Assembly (NCBI RefSeq): GCF_900187285.1
Contig: NZ_LT906470.1
Span: forward strand, 1,441,501-1,505,500
DNA: 64,000 nt
Reading direction: 5' to 3'
From: Veillonella rodentium
GTDB taxonomy: Bacteria > Bacillota > Negativicutes > Veillonellales > Veillonellaceae
Part shown: piece by piece, positions 35,683-44,970 of the stretch
How the letters are laid out: every line of letters starts with the position of its first letter
Position numbering within the stretch: position 1 is the first letter of the stretch
Program-made: the position numbers and the translations under genes
Notes under the pieces: generated by a model
What the model was told of the DNA's origin: nothing
Database searches by the model: none
Seen by the model: only the letters and a program-made list of their open reading frames with translations

Positions 35683-36918
35683 TTAAACCGCAGGCAGCAG
35701 GCCTAATAGGTAGACATCAAAGGTATCACCAGGGTGCACTTCGTGTATACCTCGCGGAATACATGCCAACGCATTAACAGTATATAGCCCTAACATGCTG
35801 CTACTATTAAAGTGACGGTTGGCCACAAATCGTGGAGCCCCACCGCCGAATATCACTTTTCCCTGTACATAGCGATCAAAGGCATTACGTTTAAAGATTT
35901 CCGTATCCATTACGCAAGCCACCACCGGAGTCGTCCAGTTAGTCAACCCTTTATAACGCCTCAATGTGGGCGCTACGATTAGATGCCATCCATTAAAAGC
36001 AGCACCTGGATTGCCAGATAAGCCAAAAATGATCTGTCCCTTCGGTGTAACGGCACCATAGGATGCCGCACCCGGGCGCATCTGAATACGGGCATAGATA
36101 GATTTAGCCCCTAACTTTTCATAAATTAGAGGCATCGTATCGAAAAGGCCTACCGATACACCGCCGGAACTGATGATAACATCAGCAGCTTCACTAAGTT
36201 TCAACACATGATTGATTTCAGAGTCCAGTTCCTCCGGAGCATCACTGACGTGATAGTGGGTTATCTTGTGAAAGCCTAAGTCCTCCAGTAACCCGCATAT
36301 CATAGCTCGATTAGAGTTGTAAATTTTACCGGGTGTTAAACTTTCACCGGGCTCAATAACCTCATGACCGGAGGTAAGCACCAGCACACGAGGCATTGCA
36401 TTAACAGATATTTCGGTAATACCCAGCCCCGTCAAAATGGTCTGTACCGTAGATGTTATCTCCGTCCCCTGCGGAATCACAATAGTACCGGCAACACACT
36501 CCTCACCTTGCGGGATGATGTGATCACCACAATGATATCCGCCTTGAATCGTAATCGTTGTGTGCGGTTCACCTATGCCGACTACCTGCTCCTGCATGAT
36601 AACCGTATCACATGTATGAGGTATTGCTGCCCCCGTCATAATACGTACCGCATGACCGGACTCGACAGGATTCTCCCACACGACACCGGCCCCGATAATA
36701 CCGTCAACGATATATTCTTTACGTCCTGCTTCATAGGCAACGGCATATCCGTCCATAGCAGATTTTGAAAAGGCCGGTACGTCTGTGGGGGCTATAATAT
36801 CTTGAGCCAATACATAGCCCTTTGCAGCCTGAACATCAATCGTTTCTACTTTATAAACTTGCGTTTGTAAGGCCTCATCCCATAATTGGAGAGCCTCCTC
36901 GACAGTAACGACGGCCAT
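35683..36918 (-). CDS. moeA: Molybdopterin molybdenumtransferase MoeA
   Basis: A 411-residue enzyme inserting molybdate into adenylylated molybdopterin. Motifs include the N-terminal APTDVPAFSKSAMDGYAV, the GDHIIPQGEEC segment, VLTSGHEVIEPGESLTPGKIYNSNR and IISSGGVSVGLFD, followed by FGLSGNPGAAF. ATG 36918 has GAGGAG upstream although the site lies inside the end of mobAB, giving a 44-bp overlap. It is the last gene of the thiT-mobAB-moeA operon. Confidence 0.95.
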   Translation of the reverse strand: MAVVTVEEALQLWDEALQTQVYKVETIDVQAAKGYVLAQDIIAPTDVPAFSKSAMDGYAVAYEAGRKEYIVDGIIGAGVVWENPVESGHAVRIMTGAAIPHTCDTVIMQEQVVGIGEPHTTITIQGGYHCGDHIIPQGEECVAGTIVIPQGTEITSTVQTILTGLGITEISVNAMPRVLVLTSGHEVIEPGESLTPGKIYNSNRAMICGLLEDLGFHKITHYHVSDAPEELDSEINHVLKLSEAADVIISSGGVSVGLFDTMPLIYEKLGAKSIYARIQMRPGAASYGAVTPKGQIIFGLSGNPGAAFNGWHLIVAPTLRRYKGLTNWTTPVVACVMDTEIFKRNAFDRYVQGKVIFGGGAPRFVANRHFNSSSMLGLYTVNALACIPRGIHEVHPGDTFDVYLLGLLPAV

Positions 36919-38023
36919 CTAAACTCCTCATCATTTCCTGTATGTGACGTACCAGTTCAGGTACGTCTCGATCTAACTTGCCAATTTCTATCGTCCCCAC
37001 TCGGTCCATGGAATCCGAGATAAGCGTTTCCGTATGTCCCTCCCGGGTAACCTCTATAATAGGGGCAATCCCTTGAAACCGTGATTCTAGTATAACTATA
37101 TCCACAGGCATAAACTGTGATATTTCATACAGGTTCAATTGTTCTTTTGTGCGTATGCGAATCGCTGTTTCAGCGGGTCCTGCGATAGCAACTGCATCAG
37201 CCCCGGCTTTATACGCAAGGTCTGTATCTGTTCCTTCATGATCCATCTGAAAGCCGTGCTTATCACTTTTAACAACACCAACGGATAACCCCATCTGTTG
37301 TAACTCAGATACAAGACGCGTCACAACGGTAGTCTTACCTGTTTTACGTTTTGATGCGACCACACTAATTAAAGGTACGCGACGAAATTCATTTTCGGCT
37401 AAAGCTCGAGCCCATTGATAATCTTCAAATCGGTTTACATTTCGCAATGCATGATTCTGATCCTGTGCATCAACTAATTCCACGGCTCCGATTATATCGA
37501 CAGCATGATGTAAAGAGACATCATCTCCGGCGATAACGGACTGCAATAAAGGTGCAATAGACGGTCTGTATATGCCCGCCATAGGCTCACGTTGACCGCT
37601 ACAGCCGATCGGAACAATGGCATTCCAATTATCTTCGTCGAGGTCATACAGCCATTCATAATATAAAGATACATCCATAAACGGCATGTCTACAGCCATC
37701 ACCGCATAGGCAGGGCTCGCCCCGACGGACAAGGCACTATAAAGACCGCCCAACGGACCGCAGCGCCCCACAGAATCCCGAACAATAGAAACTTTTTCTT
37801 TTTCATTGTTCGATAACGTGTCGATGATATGAGTTTGAATGGCAAGTCCTAATCGATCATCATCACCGACGGAAATTATGATATCTTTCACATCCGCATC
37901 TAACCCTTTGCGCAAAGCATGTGAAATGAGACTTTCACCATTAACCCACGGTAACAAAGCCTTAGGTCGCCCCATCCTCGTACTCAAACCGCCGGCTAAA
38001 ATAATTAAACCTAACTCACTCAC
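36875..38023 (-). CDS. mobAB: MobA-MobB fusion, molybdenum cofactor guanylyltransferase
   Basis: A 382-residue two-domain protein. Residues 1-200 form a MobA-type nucleotidyltransferase, with LIILAGGLSTRMGRPKALLPW and AVMAVDMPFMD. Residues 210-370 form a MobB GTP-binding domain with the P-loop VVASKRKTGKTTVV. It attaches GMP (or a related nucleotide) to Moco. The start is GTG 38023, overlapping the thiT stop by eight bases, with GAGGG upstream. Fused mobA-mobB genes are known in several lineages. Confidence 0.92.
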   Translation of the reverse strand: MSELGLIILAGGLSTRMGRPKALLPWVNGESLISHALRKGLDADVKDIIISVGDDDRLGLAIQTHIIDTLSNNEKEKVSIVRDSVGRCGPLGGLYSALSVGASPAYAVMAVDMPFMDVSLYYEWLYDLDEDNWNAIVPIGCSGQREPMAGIYRPSIAPLLQSVIAGDDVSLHHAVDIIGAVELVDAQDQNHALRNVNRFEDYQWARALAENEFRRVPLISVVASKRKTGKTTVVTRLVSELQQMGLSVGVVKSDKHGFQMDHEGTDTDLAYKAGADAVAIAGPAETAIRIRTKEQLNLYEISQFMPVDIVILESRFQGIAPIIEVTREGHTETLISDSMDRVGTIEIGKLDRDVPELVRHIQEMMRSLDGRRYCRGGSPIMG

Positions 38024-38546
38024 GACGTTTTAACCCTCGTTTTACCCCTTGGTATATAAACAATAAAACAACGATATTGATGATACCGTCCGGCACCATA
38101 TAGGATGCATTGTATACCATGGAATACATCCATGGATTCTGCCCTTGTGGCGCATAGCTGGCAAATACGACAGCACCGCTCGTAACCGATGCCACCCAGC
38201 GCAATGCGATAGCCGCGACGGAACCGCTGATGAGACCTGTAAAAGAATCCTTAAAATAACCGCATACACCGATGGCACCGTAAGCAACCACATAATCCAA
38301 AATAATACTCAAATAATGCACAGATGACTTGAATCCCAAAATAAAATGCAAAATACCGTACACGACGCCGGCAAAGATACCTCGCGCCCCGCCCCAGCGA
38401 TACGCAAAAATCATGAGCGGTACCAAGGACGCAGCCTTTATGGAGCCCCCTTGAGGCATGTGGAAAATCGTAATAAATGATAAGACTTGCGCAATGGCGA
38501 TAGCTACACCGGCTTCGGCAAGCATACGCGTTTTAGACTGACCCAT
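38016..38546 (-). CDS. thiT: Thiamine ECF transporter S component ThiT
   Basis: A 176-residue membrane protein with about six helices. The family pattern is seen in GGSIKAASLVPLMIFAYRWG, GVVYGILHFILG and LSIILDYVVAYGAIG. It would bind thiamine and use a shared energising module encoded elsewhere. AGGAGG lies ten bases before the ATG. There is no TPP riboswitch in the 180-bp upstream region. It begins an operon with mobAB and moeA, an unexpected pairing of thiamine uptake with Moco synthesis. Confidence 0.85.
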   Translation of the reverse strand: MGQSKTRMLAEAGVAIAIAQVLSFITIFHMPQGGSIKAASLVPLMIFAYRWGGARGIFAGVVYGILHFILGFKSSVHYLSIILDYVVAYGAIGVCGYFKDSFTGLISGSVAAIALRWVASVTSGAVVFASYAPQGQNPWMYSMVYNASYMVPDGIINIVVLLFIYQGVKRGLKRRE

Positions 38547-38652
38547 CTGTATCGACCTCCTATGTAAAGTGAACTTATTAACAGCATTAAATACAGTCTA
38601 TCTGTATTGTACTACAGAATTCAAGCTACACCAATCAAATATTCGGAATGTA

Positions 38653-38681
38653 TTGAAAATTTTCCGCCTCTCTTGTATAAT
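38653..38681 (+). promoter_or_regulatory. guaC promoter
   Basis: TTGAAA (38653-38658) and TATAAT (38676-38681) are separated by exactly 17 bases on the plus strand. Transcription would begin near 38688, about 38 bases before the guaC start, with AAGGAG as ribosome binding site. Confidence 0.8.
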
Positions 38682-38725
38682 GGTACAGGTTCATTATGTA
38701 GTAACTCGAAGGAGATATAGAAACT

Positions 38726-39712
38726 ATGATCAATACAACGAACATCTTTGATTATGAAGACGTGCAACTGATTCCTAATAAATGTATTGTCAACAGTCGT
38801 AGCGAGTGTGACACACATGTTAAATTGGGTAATCGCACCTTCAAATTACCTGTAGTTCCTGCTAACATGCAGACTATCATCGACGAAGCGTTGGCTGAAA
38901 AATTAGCACGTGAAGGTTATTTCTATATCATGCATCGTTTCCACCCTGAACGTCGTATGGACTTTGTAAAACGCATGCACGACCTAAAACTATATTCTTC
39001 CATCTCTATCGGTGTAAAAAAGGAAGAGTTCGCCTTAGTTGACGCGTTCAAACAAGCAAATTTGACACCCGATTACATCACAATCGATATTGCACACGGT
39101 CATTCCAATGCAGTTATTGATATGATTCAATACATTAAAAAGAACTTGCCGAATACATTTGTTATCGCCGGTAATGTAGGAACCCCGGAAGCGGTACGCG
39201 AACTTGAAAACGCTGGTGCTGATGCGACAAAGGTAGGCATCGGTCCCGGTAAGGTCTGCATTACTAAACTAAAAACCGGCTTCGGTACCGGCGGCTGGCA
39301 GCTGGCAGCGGTGCGCTGGTGTGCGAAAGCGGCCACAAAACCTATAATCGCTGACGGCGGTATCCGCGACCACGGCGACATTGCAAAATCCATCCGCTTC
39401 GGTGCCACCATGGTTATGATCGGCTCCCTCTTTGCAGGTCACGAAGAATCCCCCGGTGAAGAAAAAATTGTTGACGGTCAAGCCGTAAAAGAATACTTCG
39501 GCTCCGCCTCCGAGTTTCAAAAAGGGGAACGCAAAAACGTGGAAGGCAAAAAAATCTTCATTCCTTCTAAAGGATCCATTTTCGATACATTAACTGAAAT
39601 GGAACAGGATTTACAATCCGCAATCTCCTATGCCGGCGGCACAACCTTACAGGCGATTCGAAAAGTAGATTATGTACTTGTTAAGAACTCCATCTTTAAC
39701 GGCGATCGCTAA
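38726..39712 (+). CDS. guaC: GMP reductase
   Basis: A 328-residue IMPDH/GMPR-family TIM barrel that converts GMP to IMP with NADPH. The catalytic cysteine is C178 in [11 protein letters not shown], and the phosphate-binding [23 protein letters not shown] follows. It lacks the CBS domains of IMP dehydrogenase and matches the Gram-positive GuaC type ([13 protein letters not shown] start). It is one of few plus-strand genes and is monocistronic. GMP-to-IMP conversion links guanine salvage to the purine-degradation genes elsewhere in the window. Confidence 0.94.
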   Translation: MINTTNIFDYEDVQLIPNKCIVNSRSECDTHVKLGNRTFKLPVVPANMQTIIDEALAEKLAREGYFYIMHRFHPERRMDFVKRMHDLKLYSSISIGVKKEEFALVDAFKQANLTPDYITIDIAHGHSNAVIDMIQYIKKNLPNTFVIAGNVGTPEAVRELENAGADATKVGIGPGKVCITKLKTGFGTGGWQLAAVRWCAKAATKPIIADGGIRDHGDIAKSIRFGATMVMIGSLFAGHEESPGEEKIVDGQAVKEYFGSASEFQKGERKNVEGKKIFIPSKGSIFDTLTEMEQDLQSAISYAGGTTLQAIRKVDYVLVKNSIFNGDR

Positions 39713-39732
39713 TTAAATAAAAGATAAAAAAA

Positions 39733-39795
39733 AGAAAACCATAAGTCCTCGACACTAGCTTTATCGAAGCTCGTCCGGGACTTATGGTTTTTATT
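39733..39795. terminator. guaC terminator, bidirectional
   Basis: Arms AAAACCATAAGTCC/GGACTTATGGTTTT enclose a loop of about 27 bases with inner pairing, with T-runs on both strands. It serves guaC and could also stop the MFS transcript from the other side. Confidence 0.85.
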
Positions 39796-39902
39796 TTGTA
39801 TTACCTAATGTTTATGGTATCTAATACTTATTTGTTCTTAATCGTATTAAATTAGTTGATAATATTAAATCACGTATGCCTTAATGCTATTAAGCCGATA
39901 AA

Positions 39903-41087
39903 CTACATTTCGGTCTCTTCCGCTTTGTTCATCAAAATATATGCGTACTTTCCGATAGCCGCACTCACCACAAGTAAGCAGGTAAGCACGATGAAAGCCA
40001 CAGTAAGGCTCGTTCCATGAGCGATAAACCCGATTAATGCAGGGCCCATCAAAATCCCCATATAACCGAGCATGGTCGATGTCGCCACCGCCTGCGTCAT
40101 AGGAATAAGATTCTGTTCCCCCATTGCGGAGAACAAATTTGGTACAATCATCGCTAAGGAGATACCTAAGAGTAAATAGGTATACATGGATGCATGCCCC
40201 GGCAATACGACGATGAGCCCCATTGCAACAGCACCTAACAAGTACCCGCCTACCACAACCTGTTTAGAGGATAAATGCTTACCAAGAGTGTTGCCGAGCA
40301 ACCGGCCGATACACATGGTGCCATTAAAGAACATAACCCCCATTACGGCTTCCTGGATAAGAATTCCTTTATCTTCATGAAGATATAACGCACTCCAGTC
40401 CCCTACTGCGCCTTCCACCAAATACGACACGAAACATAAAAGGCCGAAAATAATCGCAATAGGATGAAACGATAAAGGACTTTTAAATTTCTTTACCGTT
40501 TTTGCATTTGGATCGGTTCCAAATGACAACATAAAACGACTGATAACAACAATAGCGATGAACAATATGATGAGTAGTCCCCAGATACTTTTATCAACAG
40601 GCAAAGATAACATTTTTAAAAGCACAAGGAGCACGCCGGCCCCGGCAAAACCGCCGAGACTCCATCCGCCGTGATAAGCGCCCATCAAATGTTTTTTGCT
40701 CACCTTTTCCGTGAGAATCGCCTGCAAATTAGCGGACGAACTGCTGAGCCCTACGCCGATACCGAAGAAAAATAACGCCACCGTCGTTTCAAAAATGGTG
40801 GAACACATAATCACGACGGCAAGTGACAACATACCGATAAAGCTGCCGGTAAGCACCGTCTTCTTGCAACCCAAAGTTTCTACCATTTTACCCGCTACGG
40901 CCATAGACACACAAGAACCTACACCGAGCAACAAAATCATAGAACCCAATACATCCTCACCGATGCCGAGCTTCGCCTTTAAGTAAGGCACAAAACCGGC
41001 CCATAAGGCTGTATACATACCGGAGATAAAAAACGCCCCGAAAGCACCGCGGATATTTGCTCTTGAAATAGAAACTTGATCGTTCAT
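39903..41087 (-). CDS. Major facilitator superfamily transporter
   Basis: A 394-residue protein with about 12 membrane segments. The first half has GAFFISGMYTALWAGFVPYLKAKLG and the A-motif-like MAVAGKMVETLGCKKTVL. The second-half start is near residue 215 after a short loop (DPNAKTVKKFKSP). It resembles fucose/sugar-type and YbjJ-like MFS members, but no substrate can be given. ATG 41087 has AAAGGA upstream; an earlier in-frame start lacks a site. Confidence 0.85.
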   Translation of the reverse strand: MNDQVSISRANIRGAFGAFFISGMYTALWAGFVPYLKAKLGIGEDVLGSMILLLGVGSCVSMAVAGKMVETLGCKKTVLTGSFIGMLSLAVVIMCSTIFETTVALFFFGIGVGLSSSSANLQAILTEKVSKKHLMGAYHGGWSLGGFAGAGVLLVLLKMLSLPVDKSIWGLLIILFIAIVVISRFMLSFGTDPNAKTVKKFKSPLSFHPIAIIFGLLCFVSYLVEGAVGDWSALYLHEDKGILIQEAVMGVMFFNGTMCIGRLLGNTLGKHLSSKQVVVGGYLLGAVAMGLIVVLPGHASMYTYLLLGISLAMIVPNLFSAMGEQNLIPMTQAVATSTMLGYMGILMGPALIGFIAHGTSLTVAFIVLTCLLVVSAAIGKYAYILMNKAEETEM

Positions 41088-41210
41088 TGCATCCTTTCTG
41101 GCTTCTAGAACCGTCCGGCAAAGGAAGGTCCTTTTTATCCGCAAGACACGAAAACATACGCCATGCAGGAAACCATTTTAACTACAATATGATTAATATT
41201 GGAATATAAT

Positions 41211-41241
41211 AAACATCTTTACGGAAAATGTAAAGAGGTTT
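41211..41241 (-). terminator. Hairpin after the first M20 gene
   Basis: TCTTTAC/GTAAAGA with flanking AAAC/GTTT and a small loop lies about 20 bases past the stop. The minus-strand tail is TTATTATATT, moderately T-rich. Confidence 0.5.
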
Positions 41242-41261
41242 ATTTTTTACTATCAACCAAA

Positions 41262-42440
41262 CTATTTATTCCGCTGTAACCACGCAATCGCATATTCCGC
41301 ATACACTGCGGATGCCGCGGACAGTACGGAGTCATCCATATTGAATCGATTGTTATGATGATCGTAAACGGCGTCTACATCAGGATTTTGAATGCCAATA
41401 AATGCAAAGCATCCCGGCTTTTCCTGTAAATACCACGCAAAGTCTTCTCCGGGCATAACTTTACGCATTTTCGACAGTTTATCCGCACCGAGCGTATCGA
41501 TAACCACCTGTTCAGCAAGGGCGCTACAGCTTTCATCATTAATCGTCGGGGGAACGCGTTTTTCATAAGTTAACGTCGCCAACGCACCATAAGCAAGGGC
41601 CGTATGTTCCACGATTTGACGCATCCGGTGGACGATATACTCCTCCTGACGGGGATCAAAGAAGCGAACGGTTCCGCCCATTGTAGCCTCGCCGGGAATC
41701 ACATTCCATTCCGAACCGGAATGAATATTTCCGATTGTGACCACTACGGAATCAAGGGCGCTTACATTACGGGATACGACCGTTTGCAGATTCAGAACGA
41801 TAGCACTGGCCACAACCACCGCATCAACGGCCTGGTGCGGCTGAGCTCCATGACCTTGTTTTCCCTTTACATTAATAGAAAACAGGCTGCTCGCCGCCAT
41901 GCGTTCCCCCGCTTCAACAGATACGAGACCGGCTGGCAAATCAATCCATACATGACCGCCGAAAATGGCGTCAATTTTTTCAAACCAGTCACCGAATTTA
42001 ATAAATTCCGGTGCGCCACCGCCGGTCTCTTCAGCCGGTTGGAATACGAGGTATACATCCCCCTCCAAACGATCCTTCATCTGCATCAGCATTTTGGCCG
42101 CCCCCAAGAGAATCGCCATATGCCCGTCATGACCGCACGCATGCATCTTGCCGTCTACTTCGGATTTATATTCGGATGTATTATGCTCCTGCACAGGTAG
42201 CGCATCAATATCGGCACGCAAACCTATCGCCTTGCCCGGTTTAGCCCCGCGAATGATACCGATGAGCCCCGTCTTGCGCACGTCATCAACATGCACCTCA
42301 ACACCCATAGACTCCAATTCTTTAGCCAAGGCCTTCGTCGTTTCAAATTCTTCATTACTTAGTTCCGGATGCTTGTGAAAGTACCGTCTCCATTCCTGTA
42401 CATAGGTTTTATATTGTTCAATCAAATCACGGCTATGCAT
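41262..42440 (-). CDS. M20 family amidohydrolase (N-acyl amino acid hydrolase type)
   Basis: A 392-residue M20D amidohydrolase. Metal-binding motifs are MHACGHDGHMA, QPAEETGGGAPE and HVWIDLPAGLV; the dimerisation domain starts near residue 185 (GKQGHGAQPHQAVDA), and PGEDFAWYLQ carries the final ligand region. It is about 40 percent alike by eye to the second M20 gene at 47-48 kb. Substrates of relatives are N-acyl amino acids, hippurate or indole conjugates. The start has only a weak AAGAGAT site. Confidence 0.88.
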   Translation of the reverse strand: MHSRDLIEQYKTYVQEWRRYFHKHPELSNEEFETTKALAKELESMGVEVHVDDVRKTGLIGIIRGAKPGKAIGLRADIDALPVQEHNTSEYKSEVDGKMHACGHDGHMAILLGAAKMLMQMKDRLEGDVYLVFQPAEETGGGAPEFIKFGDWFEKIDAIFGGHVWIDLPAGLVSVEAGERMAASSLFSINVKGKQGHGAQPHQAVDAVVVASAIVLNLQTVVSRNVSALDSVVVTIGNIHSGSEWNVIPGEATMGGTVRFFDPRQEEYIVHRMRQIVEHTALAYGALATLTYEKRVPPTINDESCSALAEQVVIDTLGADKLSKMRKVMPGEDFAWYLQEKPGCFAFIGIQNPDVDAVYDHHNNRFNMDDSVLSAASAVYAEYAIAWLQRNK

Positions 42441-42506
42441 ATTCTATCTCTTTCTATATTAATTCCCTATTTTCCCTTTTTATCAGGAATAAAAGGCATA
42501 ACGTAA

Positions 42507-42539
42507 AAGAAAACGGCAGGCATAAACCTGTCGTTTTCT
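42507..42539 (-). terminator. Terminator of the 60-residue gene
   Basis: Stem AGAAAACGGCAGG/CCTGTCGTTTTCT with a six-base loop, directly behind the stop, followed by TTTTACG on the minus strand. Confidence 0.8.
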
Positions 42540-42545
42540 AATTTC

Positions 42546-42728
42546 TTATCGGTTGCGCAATACCGCCTGTACCGCAAAGGATACAACAGCTGTGGCCGCT
42601 GCTACAGCAGCTGTAATTTTTAATGTAGTACAAACTTCGTCTTTGGTCGGTTTTGCTTTGCTTGCAATATCCAATGTTTTGGCTACTGCAGGCACTAGTA
42701 CATCATTGCGTAAGGATTCTGTATTCAT
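42546..42728 (-). CDS. Small membrane-associated protein of unknown function
   Basis: I do not recognise this 60-residue protein. Residues 1-33 are polar (MNTESLRNDVLVPAVAKTLD...), and residues 36-56 form one Ala/Val-rich hydrophobic segment (ITAAVAAATAVVSFAVQAVL) ending in RNR, which looks like a C-terminal membrane anchor. A good GGAGG precedes the ATG and a terminator follows the stop, which supports it being real. It lies between argD and an M20 gene on the same strand. Confidence 0.7.
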   Translation of the reverse strand: MNTESLRNDVLVPAVAKTLDIASKAKPTKDEVCTTLKITAAVAAATAVVSFAVQAVLRNR

Positions 42729-42810
42729 GATAGTCCTCCATTCATTATATTTCTTTTAGAGTATCACGAATATTGTATAAAGTCTACAATGTTTATTTTC
42801 TCTACACGGT

Positions 42811-43995
42811 TTATTCACTTAGACTTTCAATAACATCAGCCACAACCGCAACCGCCTTTTCCAGCTGCTCTTGAGGAATATTAAGAGCCGGCAATAGACG
42901 GACCTTATTTTTCGCTGAAAGTACGACAACCCCTCGCTCTAAACATTTCAGGATTACATCCTTCACATCGACGGTCGTTTCGATACCGAGCATCAAGCCC
43001 ATACCGCTGACATCGACAATTCCCGGTTTTCCCGCCAATGCGGATTTTACATAATCTCCTTTAGCTTTCACGGTTTTGAGAAATTCCGGCGTCAATCGAC
43101 TGATAATGGTATTCCCGGCCGCCGCACAGATAGGATTGCCGCCGAACGTAGTGGCATGAGCGCCGGCAGTGAGTACATATTGCGTTTTTTCATTAAACAA
43201 GGTAGCCCCCATCGGCAGACCGCCGGCAAGTCCCTTAGCGGTAGACACGATATCCGGCTCAATGCCAAACTGCTCATACGCATACAAGGTGCCTGTCCGT
43301 CCGTTCCCCGTTTGCACCTCGTCGATTAGAACCAGTTGATCGTGCTCATGGGCATATTTTGTAACGGCTTGCACAAATTCCGCATCAAGCGGCATAACCC
43401 CGCCCTCCCCTTGAATCGGTTCCATCATGATGGCGCATACATTCGGGTTTGATAATACCTCCAGCGCCGCCTCTATATCGTTGGCAGGTGTATGAACGAA
43501 ACCTTCCGTAAAAGGAAAGAAATGCTGATGAAATACATCTTGTCCCGTAGCGGATAATGTCGTTACGGTACGACCGTGAAAGCTGTTGACGAGCGTGACG
43601 ATTACATTTCGACCGTCTCCATATGTATCATGACTGTACTTACGAGCCGCCTTGATGGCGCATTCATTGGATTCCGCTCCGGAGTTGGAGAAAAACACCT
43701 TCTTCATACCCGTTTTTGCACATAACTGTTTAGCCAATTCGATTTGCGGTAATGTGTGATATAAATTCGATACATGATTAAGGGCATGAGCCTGCTTCGT
43801 CACCGCATCGGACCACTCTTCATCATCGACACCGAATGCGGTAACGCCGATACCGGATCCCAGATCAATATACTCCTTACCGTTGACGTCCCACAATAAA
43901 GAGCCTTTCCCTTTTTCAAAACATACATTGAAACGGCCATACGTATTGGCTATATATTCCTTATCCTGTTTTTCAAAATCTGTTGTATTATTCAT
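42811..43995 (-). CDS. argD: Acetylornithine aminotransferase
   Basis: A 394-residue class III PLP aminotransferase. The PLP lysine lies in DIVSTAKGLAGGLPMGA; HGRT, ALIDEVQTGNGRTG and FGGNPICAAA are also present. It transfers the amino group from glutamate to N-acetylglutamate semialdehyde. The start is ATG 43995 (or 43998) with GGAGG. It is the last gene of the arg cluster, about 90 bp after argB. Confidence 0.93.
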   Translation of the reverse strand: MNNTTDFEKQDKEYIANTYGRFNVCFEKGKGSLLWDVNGKEYIDLGSGIGVTAFGVDDEEWSDAVTKQAHALNHVSNLYHTLPQIELAKQLCAKTGMKKVFFSNSGAESNECAIKAARKYSHDTYGDGRNVIVTLVNSFHGRTVTTLSATGQDVFHQHFFPFTEGFVHTPANDIEAALEVLSNPNVCAIMMEPIQGEGGVMPLDAEFVQAVTKYAHEHDQLVLIDEVQTGNGRTGTLYAYEQFGIEPDIVSTAKGLAGGLPMGATLFNEKTQYVLTAGAHATTFGGNPICAAAGNTIISRLTPEFLKTVKAKGDYVKSALAGKPGIVDVSGMGLMLGIETTVDVKDVILKCLERGVVVLSAKNKVRLLPALNIPQEQLEKAVAVVADVIESLSE

Positions 43996-44099
43996 CATAT
44001 CCTCCAATCGTACGATCCTTATCGATACCTGTTATCCTATAAACCACTTATCGGATATACGCCTATATCACACAGAATAATAACCTTACCGAAAATATG

Positions 44100-44960
44100 T
44101 TAGCCGGCTACAAACATCGTGCCAAGGCCTTCATCCGTCAACAATTCAATCAAGATAGCATGCGGTATTTCTCCGTTGATAATAAATACTTTTTGAGCCC
44201 CCGCTTCAATGGCCTCTAAGCAACAGTCCACCTTCGGAATCATACCGCCGGCGATAATGCCGTCCGCTTTGAGCTGAGCCGCTTCCGACACGGTTATCTT
44301 TGAAATCAGCGATGACGGGTCATTTACATCACGCAAAACACCGTCAATATTGGTCATGGCAACCATCGTCTCCGCTTTAAGAGCCCCTGCAACTTTTGCG
44401 GCTACCGTATCTGCATTGATATTATAGGTCTTACCGTCCTTCCCCATCCCGATAGAAGATATGACAGGAATATATCCCTTGCTGATAACATCGTCGATAA
44501 CTGTCGTGTCGATATAATCTATGGCCCCTACATAACCGAGTGTTTCATCCTGTTGGTGCACCTGAATCATGTTGCCGTCCACACCGCAAAGGCCGATGGC
44601 CTTGCCGCCGAGATCCACAAGATCCGCCACAAGGCTTTTATTCACCTTGCCCGCCAAGACCATTTGCACCACATCCATAGTCGGTTCATCGGTAACGCGT
44701 AAACCATTTGAAAAATGAGATTCTATGTTCATAGCATCTAATGTGCTGTTGATGGCAGGACCGCCTCCGTGGACGAGAACAACTTTCACCCCCACTAATT
44801 GAAGCAACAGCAAATCCTTCATAACGGATTTTTTCAACGCCTCATCGGTCATGGCATTGCCGCCGTACTTAACGACAACATATTGATCTGTATATTGTTT
44901 GATATATGGAACGGCCGCCGTCAAAATATGCGCCCGCATCGCATTTGTTACATTATTCAT
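44100..44960 (-). CDS. argB: Acetylglutamate kinase
   Basis: A 286-residue amino acid kinase, second step of arginine synthesis. It has VVKYGGNAMTD at the N-terminus, VLVHGGGPAINSTLDAMN and AGGMIPKVDCCLEAIEAG. The length and the LRVTDEPTMDVVQMVLAGKVNK segment suggest the hexameric, arginine-sensitive class, though the N-terminal helix is short. It starts ten bases after the argC stop. Confidence 0.95.
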   Translation of the reverse strand: MNNVTNAMRAHILTAAVPYIKQYTDQYVVVKYGGNAMTDEALKKSVMKDLLLLQLVGVKVVLVHGGGPAINSTLDAMNIESHFSNGLRVTDEPTMDVVQMVLAGKVNKSLVADLVDLGGKAIGLCGVDGNMIQVHQQDETLGYVGAIDYIDTTVIDDVISKGYIPVISSIGMGKDGKTYNINADTVAAKVAGALKAETMVAMTNIDGVLRDVNDPSSLISKITVSEAAQLKADGIIAGGMIPKVDCCLEAIEAGAQKVFIINGEIPHAILIELLTDEGLGTMFVAG

Positions 44961-44970
44961 GATGTCCCCT

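Noticed and set aside
38547-38725. TPP riboswitch upstream of thiT
   Set aside because: The conserved CTGAGA and ACCTGATC elements are absent in the 180-bp gap.
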